From Hetaerina americana (Eukaryota > Arthropoda > Insecta > Odonata > Calopterygidae), in contig JAKTNV010000023.1 of the NCBI GenBank assembly GCA_022747635.1, positions 676,501-740,500 of the forward strand: a stretch of 64,000 bases of DNA, written 5' to 3'. Below the pieces are notes generated by a model. The model was not told the DNA's origin, did not search any database, and was given only the letters and a program-made list of their open reading frames with translations. Both the position numbers and the translations under genes were made by a program. Shown here piece by piece: positions 56,581 to 64,000 of this stretch. Numbering within the stretch: the first letter of the stretch is position 1; the number at the start of each line of letters is the position of its first letter.

Positions 56581-58790
56581 TAGATATTTTGCCGCTTTTC
56601 GCAATCAGAAGCAGTGGAAACGTTCTGGCACCGCCAGCAGGCTTTAGCTTCTATATTGCACTTCACATGAATTCGTAAACGCGTGACTAATAATTGCAAT
56701 CAATCATATCTCTTCTACTAATGCTGTAATATTGTTAATATATTATTGAAAAATTTAATTACTCGCCAATGAAACGTCACTTTCGCATTTCCTGCTGTTA
56801 GCGAAGGAAAACAAAGCGTTATTTACACAGCAATTACTATAAGTTTGCCACAAAAGAATCCGAGGAAATTAGCGTGGTCTTTGAAAACCAAACTCAATGT
56901 AATTAACTAAAACATTCGACTTCAGATTTAATCATAAATTTAAATAAAAACTGAATCATTTTTTTATCAATAACACTGCAAAAATAAGCTCATTTATGAA
57001 TCGCAGAAATATTCTGGGATTAAGTGTGAACTTCCAAAAGGGCCCGACCAAAACAAACCATCGAGTAAATGCATTAAAAACGAATTTTAAATATTTTTCG
57101 CGTTTTTCCTTCCATGTGCTTACAACTGAAATCAACCCATCGAAACATACCCTAAATGGACATTTTCATTATTTAGCGAGTCAATTATTGCACGGATTAT
57201 CAGAGAGTTAATGCACGTTTTCCGCCTTCGATATGCTTCCTCGCACCACTTAACTCGTGAGGTCACCCAAGTCTTCCGGAGATCCAATAATACGGCATTG
57301 TGCCGATGAGTTTGGAATGTACAACCACGGAGCCATATTTTGGACTAAAACGCATTTTGGGGAGAAAGCATGAGGATGGCCCGAGCATCCATGCCCCTGG
57401 AAACAAAATTGCAGCCGTTCCGAAATACGCTAAATAATTCCGGACGCCTCCAAATCACTCGCCGAGGAAAGCGACGATATCAATTACGAAGACTCTTGTG
57501 CACTGTTAACTTGAAAACATAAAAGAAAAAAGATTCCTTGCATATTCTCGATTACGACTCCTTCCGCCCAGATTTCAGATCATTCCCATTCAATTTTTGC
57601 ACAGAGGAACACCGATTAACTCCGCCTAAGCAAGCATTAATACGTGGTTTTACCTCGTCACTAACACCCCCTCGGCAGGACCAGTCATCGTCCTTAGTCA
57701 AACGCAGGCCCGAGTCACTTGACGCCTCCATACTATCGCACGCGAGCGAGGCTGAAGACATTCGGGATTCTTGCGAGGAGGAGTCTTTTTTAGACTTGGC
57801 TCAAAATTTCACCGTTCGAATGGGCTTGAGATCGACCGAAGTTCCCCGTCTTGGGTGGCGGAGGCCGGGCACATGTGATCGGGCGAAAGCTGTAAAAGAC
57901 AGGAGAACGTTTCATTTTCTCGTCTCGGAGAATGCCAAGTCTCTTCCCCCGGCGGAGAGGGCTGGACCGTGGAGCGGGGGCCGGCTCGCTCGGAAGATAG
58001 CGGATTCGATCCCCGCTTCCGGCATCAACACTTCCTTTCACGGTCAGCGAGCGTGGACGTCGGAGGCACTTGACGGCCACCCTGCTTTGAACGGCGCCCC
58101 CCACCATCCCTCGCGAGAAACGAAATCCCTTTGCTGCGCCACGACCCCCTTCGCGTGTTTTGCCCGAGCCGTGACGACAAAAAAAGTCACAACGGAAACC
58201 TCCCCGATGCTTCAACGATTTCCAGGGAGTGCTCCTCTCCCCCCCCCCTCACTCCGAAATCACCTTTTTGCTCTACTCAACCTCATTGACGACAATTAAT
58301 TGCTCATTTTTACGTAGACTATCAATGAATTTTGTTTCTGCCTAGATATTTAAATTATGTTAAGGTAATGGGACAAATGCAAGGGAAAGTAGAAACAATT
58401 TCCAATTAAAAAAATCAAATTTATTTCGCATAGGTAGTTTCTGAAATGCTAAGCTATTTTACAAGCGAGTACTTCAGCTGTTTTATTGGCTTTCACATGT
58501 GAAGTAAAATTTTTAAATAACCATCCACTTGACTTTGTCTTTCCTCTCATTTTTTATGACTATACCTCATTCGAAGACCGGTTTTAAATTAAAACTTTCA
58601 ATTTGAAAATAAAACACCGTAATTTAACTAATTGATACCTTGAGGATGGAGGGATAAATATTACAGGATGTCATACTCAACAAAACAAGCAAACTGTACC
58701 TTGGGTTAGTGCTCGAGTGTGTTTTTCTTGATTGCGATATTTCGTTGCAATGGAAACTGCTTTTTTAAGACATTTCGGGATAAATGTACA
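56581..58790. other. Unassigned DNA with a GC-rich stretch at 57650-58260
   Basis: The GC-rich stretch has overlapping frames on both strands (57538-58299 on plus, 57790-58215 on minus) but no domain could be named, so no gene is called. The rest is AT-rich. Confidence 0.35.
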
Positions 58791-59699
58791 GGGTCTGTCC
58801 CAAAAATAAGTACACTGACTTTTTACCACCAACGCAGATGGCTGAAGTGGGGTTGACTTGTGGTGGGAAAGGTGATGGAAATCTTTGGAAATCAACGCGA
58901 CCCACGTCAGTTAACATTGGGCATTGCACAGTGTGCGGATTGCTGCTAGACTGGGCCCCAATTCGATACTCACAAGATGCTACTTTCCATGGAGCAATGA
59001 CATGCGATAAAATTGAGCATTATGCTTGGAAAATTGGGTTCGGAGGCCATGACCAATGGTTAATGATTCTTATGGAGATGGAGAAATGTCCCAAGTGATG
59101 GTTTTCTGCTTCCACGGCATGCTCTTGGAGGGTAACGAGGAGGTTGACGATAAGGAATGCCAGGCAGATCCATCAACAACACAGTGTATGTACAAAAATG
59201 AGACACATGCTCAATTCTGAAGGACCCCCAAGCGTCAGGATGTCATCAAAAGAGCGCAATATTCAGAAAACCACAATGCATTGCATTCTTACAGAAGATT
59301 ATGCCATGATAAGGGTGTGCCAAGATGGTCCCAAGGTGCCGTCGGAAGTGGATGCTTGTGTGACAATCTTACCCAGGACCTCTTGAACCACGGTGAAAGT
59401 GAGCCGAATTTTTCGGAATAGGTGGTTGCTGGTGATGAGACATGGGCCTTTGAGTACGACCCAAATATAACCCCTTTGACTACCATTTTGGACCACTGGA
59501 TTATGTCAAAGAGGCCGTGACGAGGTGCCTGAACGAGGGTCCTGTTGATGCCTTACAGGAAGCATACCACAACTGGCTGAGGCACTGGCATTGGTGCGTC
59601 GATATATAAGGGTGCTCTCAGGAAGAATTTTAGCTTATTTGTACTTCGATCTGCAATAAATTGTTCCTCAGATTTATTCTACTTATTTTTGGTCTAGTC
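58791..59699 (+). mobile_element. Degenerate mariner copy
   Basis: The left end (GGTCTGTCCCAAAAATAAGT at about 58792) and right end (ACTTATTTTTGGTCTAGTCC) are imperfect inverted repeats of roughly 20-25 bp. The inside has transposase relics in several frames: VAGDETWAFEYDPN at about 59426-59466 (matches GDETW, first catalytic Asp) and DALQEAYHNWLRHWHWCVD near 59550 (matches the final RW-KC region). The relic is about 900 bp, shorter than the 1.3-kb norm, with stops and deletions; the second and third catalytic Asp are not readable. It is unrelated in its ends to the 19324 mariner. Confidence 0.75.
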
Positions 59700-61712
59700 C
59701 TTTTAAAGGTTCTTTCACGAGAAATTTGGACGAGTTTGGGTTTCTTCCACTGCTGTTTCACTTTATGAGCCTTGTTCTTTGAGCGCGTACGGGAATGAAA
59801 ATGGATTTATCATAATCACTGATTGTTCAAGTATAAGTTTGTGGTAACTCTTCGCAAAATCCTATTCCTTTTAGTATTTATCCTTGTCCGTCTTTGGTAG
59901 TGCTTCCCCCCCTTATACCCTTCCATTACGGCCCTCCGAAAATTATAGAGCCAAAAGATGAAGTCAATTTGTTTCCTTCTCCTTCTAAGTTCTCCCCAAT
60001 GAGTTTTTTTTAAGAACTCTTAAGAACCTAAATAAGAACTTTTACTCTTAGAAGAATTTCTTAATTAGTTACTCGGCGTGTCACATTTATTACCATTATT
60101 CCGAATTTTGTACAGCATTCTTTAGTCCTTTCCTCTGGTAATGCTATCTTGCACGTCTCATAGCAGCTGAAAACAGTGAATTTAGTGCACATGTTATTGA
60201 CCTGTTTCATTTACTGCTAGTATTCGTCGCTGGTGGCCATTCTTTCAGTCAGAGAGCCTTCCTCACATTCACTCTTCTGCTATTCTGCTCTATGTTTTCC
60301 ATCGCTTGTGATCCCAAACAGAAAATATTTCCCGCAAATTTAAGCATGCCTATCCCTGATTTTATGTATTCATTTTCTTCCTTGCTTCAGCTGAAAAATA
60401 TTAGAGTATTTTACATTTATTGTAAACACGTTACAAGTTGATTTTACATATTCCATAATATCCACTATACATATTAATAAGAAGTTATCTTCGCTCCCTG
60501 CTTTAAGGGCGGTGATTAAGCATCCTTGACTTAATCCATCATTCCAGCTACTAACGCTCTTCTACCATATTTAATTTAAGCTGACTTCAACGCAGAGTAT
60601 CCACACATCTGCACTTTGCAATTGCAATTCATTTGGATTGTGGTTCATTTCATTGTTTCAAGTGAATAACATAGAGAGTATTTTGATTTATTTGATTACA
60701 TACGATTCCATTTCAACACGCTTCCATTTATAAATTGCTCTCCAAGCCTCATGCTTCGCAGATATTCGGCGAAACTACGCGGGGACCAAAGGAGATTTTG
60801 GCGAGTGCGACAAGCTTATTAAAAATCAAGCAACCCTGATAACACCTAACCACACCGCATCGCGAAAAAGATTGCAAGAAGGCGGAAATCAAGTTCCGGT
60901 CAACAAAAATAGTAGAGCCCACGGCCCTGGCAGAAATCTACGGTATTTGGATTGCAGAAATACGCCCCTAGTCACCGCAAATATTGACATCCCCCGCAAT
61001 CCAGGGCCAAAGGTCACCGGCCGACGGGCCACCCGTTTCTCCAAATATCAAATAAAGGACGGATAACAATAAATCGGTCGTGTTACCGAGGCAGTACAAG
61101 ATTGGACCCAAGCCATGGGCCGAGGAGAACTCAGAATGTGCGACAAATCGAAAACTCCTCTTGGAAATATAAGACCGAGTTACCCACAAAATCCATGCAC
61201 CAGGGAAACGTGCACACTCTACACATCATATAGACTCAGTATTTTTGACCTGAACACGACATTTTGCACATTTTCTTGAGGAACACAAGGCGTACAGGAA
61301 GAGAAACTCACGAAATATTACCTTGGGAATGGCAACAAAAGTTATATCAATCAGGTTTCCGTAAGAACTCGGAAGAAACCAAACATATGCTATCCTAAGA
61401 AATATGAAGAAACTTGTACATGAATTGTGGAGGTCTCCAAAGAGGACATCAAACGGAGCGACCCCAGCAGTGTGGGCGCCGCATTCTTCTCCGCCCTTTC
61501 CGTAAAAGAATATGAACTCCCCGACTGATTTCAACAATCCTCATGCCGTGTTCCCGATGGCGTTCAAGTTCGCTATAACGCCACTATTTGTCCATACTAT
61601 GAAGACTTTCTGGTCATGACCGAAACCCCTGCGCCGTCTTTCGTCCATCATCCAACCACCTCTCAAACTCACTTTGAATCTCCGAACATTGCTCTCTCTT
61701 CTCCAGTAAAGG
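59700..61712. other. Unassigned AT-rich DNA
   Basis: No gene or recognised repeat could be supported. Confidence 0.4.
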
Positions 61713-62030
61713 GTAGTCGCAGTATTAGTTAGGGTGGGTGACCGACAACCAAGGTCATTAGCGCCAAAATAGATCGGTGGGCTATTCGGTAGAGGCAGGA
61801 AAGTCAGGGAATGGAGGATGGGTGGAAAGAAGCCCGGCGTCGGCATTAACCTACTCTTAACGAAAGGCTCCAAAGGGTCATCGAGTTCACGTCCCATCCG
61901 ACAGACACTCAAAGTACTTCCCACATTGAACCCCAAGTAGGTATCAGAATAACGCTGAAAATTCCAGCCAACAGCGGGATTCGAACCTGGGCCCTCAGGT
62001 TGGGAAGAACCCACCGCACGATCCCGAGCT
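61713..62030 (-). repeat. SINE family A, copy 4, diverged
   Basis: On the minus strand the head contains GGGATCGTGCGGTGGG and GGTTCGAATCCCGC. The body carries GTCGGATGGGACGTGAAC and GTTAATGCCGACGCCGGGC. The tail is CTA-like but degenerate. It is visibly older than copies 2 and 3. Confidence 0.88.
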
Positions 62031-62100
62031 CCTTCTCCAAATCGTTCCATTTAAGCTATTGAGGTATCAATCATGAAAACGTCAGTCTTCCGTCTTCCCT

Positions 62101-62400
62101 CCAACACTCAACCCTTCCAACGCTCGCCCCATCCAACGCTCGCCCCATCCAACGCTCGCCTCCTCCAACGCTCGCCCCCTCCAACGCTCGCCCCCTCCAA
62201 CGCTCGCCCCCTCCAACGCTCGCCCCCTCCAACGATCGCCCCCTCCAACGCTCGCCCCCTCCAACGCTCGCCCCATCCAACGCTCGCCCCCTCCAACGCT
62301 CGCCCCCTCCAACGCTCGCCCCCTCCAACGCTCGCCCCCTCCAACGATCGCCCCCTCCAACGATCGCCCCCTCCAACGATCGCCCCCTCCAACACTACGG
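62101..62400. repeat. Minisatellite, 16-bp unit, 17 copies
   Basis: Unit CCAACGCTCGCCCCCT is repeated head to tail about 17 times, with partial units CCAACAC at both ends. Variants change GCTCG to GATCG (four units, three of them at the right end) and the CCCCCT end to CCCCAT. Because 16 is not a multiple of 3, the array is open in several frames on both strands. The frames at 62071-62513 are artefacts of this. Confidence 0.97.
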
Positions 62401-64000
62401 AAGAAAGTTAGATATTCCCATTGCACTCCTTCCCTTTCCATCGCACACCATTCTCTCCTCGCTCCGCATTCTCTTTGCTCCGAACGATAACTGCAAGACT
62501 CATGATCCATCAACCCACATTTTTTTACCTAGTTACCACCCATTATCCAAGTCTAAGGTTTCGATTATAAAACTGGGAAACTTAAAATCACTCTAGAATG
62601 ACCGCTTGCTCCACAAAAATATGTAAGCTTATACTATTTTTCTCATCACAGAGACTCGCTTCTGTCTCTGGAGTGTAGATGATAGTCACGGCAACGCATA
62701 GCTACAAGCTTTACTTGAGATAGTCGGAAGTGATTTCAACCCACTATATTCACGAAAAGTATATGCAAAGCAATGCATTTAAAAAGTGATTGCGGAATAC
62801 ATTCGCAGCTTAATAAACAAACTGTGCCAAACTATGTTTTCTCAATCGCGGTTATGATCGCATGAAGGGGATTTCTGGATGCTAAAAATAGGGTCGCTTG
62901 AATCTGATTGGAGGCCGTAACCGAGTACATTTATAAGTCATTTAACCACCCAAAACTAGTGCCAGATATCAGCTAAGTACGCAAGAATCTTATTTTAATG
63001 GTCTCTGGCGTCCCTCGGTCGGATGTTTTCATGCTGTAGTTGAAATAAGAAACTTTTCTTATACACACGACTTGTATTTCGAATGGAAGGCAGCACTTGT
63101 AAAGAGCCAGTCGCTTCGAGTGGGGCGATTTTTAAACAAAGAGAGAAACACTGCCCTTCCCAAATGAATACCGAGATACCAAAGTCCTTTGGTTTACCAA
63201 TGACCCACAAACAAGGTTTACCAATGACCGACAACAGGACCACTGGCCTTCAATCCGTGAGCCCCCAAGCATTTCCCAGCCAGAAACTTAAATAGTTGTT
63301 TCGTGATTATTGCATAATCGAGCCGAAATATAGTGTTACGAATTCATATGACTTTCTTCATCAAAGCCAAGAGAAACCCAAGTCCACCCACCCCCTAAGT
63401 TTATTTCAGTGTCATTTGCCATATACAACCCATCCACAAAGGTCTCGTGCCAAAAAGAATCACCCGTAGTCGAATGCTTGCCGAATTATTTATATTTATT
63501 TCATTAAGAGTTGTTCCCAAAAAAGGATCTCATTTCCCAGTTTGCCAAAAACCTCATTGAAGAGGAGCACTCAATAAATTTGGAAGTATCCATATCACAT
63601 ATATACGTACCGAGACCAGGGCACTAGAATGGGTGAAAGGCAGCAACTGAAATTATAGCAAATACGGAGGGGAAACTCACAGATGAACGATATTTTTCAT
63701 CCCTGACGCTCCGACCTCACTATGACCTCCACGTTCACCTACTGACCAATAGAACAGCGTCAGCAGTCTTTTAATTGCAACGTGATCAGTTCGCCGAGAG
63801 TTAAATGACATCACCGCAGGTTAGACCGGAGTTATCCAACTGCCGGAACGTACTCGTTTTTCTCGGCGTTCAGGGAAGTTGAGCATTGCGCCCCTCATCG
63901 ACCTTCCCTCTCTTTGGGAAGAGGCGTGACTTCAAACGATAAAAATCTTAAGGCCACCCCACCCTCCTCCGTCCAACGGATTTTAGACATCACGGTCATC
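62401..64000. other. Unassigned DNA to the window end
   Basis: No gene or repeat was recognised, apart from a short direct repeat GGTTTACCAATGACC at about 63191-63232. Confidence 0.4.

Noticed and set aside
57538..58299. 253-codon plus-strand frame in GC-rich DNA
   Set aside because: No recognisable domain, no splice support, and an overlapping frame on the other strand. It could be part of an exon, but it cannot be supported.
62101..62400. CRISPR-like array
   Set aside because: The units are contiguous without spacers, and the context is eukaryotic.
62071..62513. Open frames of 95-143 codons on both strands with repeated GGGERWRGRALEGASV-like units
   Set aside because: They are translations of the 16-bp minisatellite, which is open in several frames by its composition.

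Overview
The window looks like repeat-rich nuclear DNA from an arthropod, most likely an insect. The evidence is a near-intact DD34D mariner, Jockey, R1-clade and RTE-clade non-LTR retrotransposons, at least three tRNA-headed SINE families, foldback elements and long AT microsatellites. There are no operons, rRNA or phage-like features. Host coding sequence is nearly absent. One 144-bp, phase-0 internal exon with consensus splice sites (50393-50536, minus strand) resembles the last part of a plexin sema domain. The rest is intergenic or intronic sequence. Species-level assignment is not possible from the sequence alone.

Layout. 0-15 kb: an RTE-clade copy (2192-4326, +), a SINE (5033-5331, +), a 5'-truncated RTE copy (8545-9882, -), a scrap of another non-LTR C-terminus (11335-11545, -) abutting a 5' RTE fragment (11577-12490, +), and a second SINE type (about 14105-14372, -). 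15-21 kb: an R1-clade fragment (15415-16926, +), then a composite of AT microsatellite, 145-bp foldback, AT microsatellite and a 1,330-bp mariner with 148-bp inverted repeats (19049-20670). 22-30 kb: a purine-skewed CpG-rich block (22050-23400), RTE scraps and a second CpG-rich block (29640-30260). 30.8-37.1 kb: a near full-length Jockey-type element with tandem 5' monomers, a broken ORF1 that carries a nested SINE with an exact 11-bp target duplication, and an intact 953-residue ORF2. 37-48 kb: an old RTE fragment, a third SINE type (43309-43512, -), a long RTE copy (44963-47606, -) and a foldback element (47934-48066). 48-64 kb: the candidate plexin exon, two more copies of the first SINE, a dead mariner (58791-59699) and a 16-bp minisatellite (62101-62400).

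How the parts relate. The mobile elements supply nearly all the coding signal. The Jockey ORF2 (endonuclease plus reverse transcriptase) is the best candidate for a functional protein, and SINEs of this kind depend on such enzymes. The mariner also has its catalytic triad, but its C-terminus is encoded by its own terminal repeat. The RTE copies are all dead. Two of them share the same two in-frame stops, and three keep the 5' end while lacking the 3' end, the reverse of the usual pattern. Most open frames in GC-rich or simple-sequence DNA here are compositional and are not annotated as genes.
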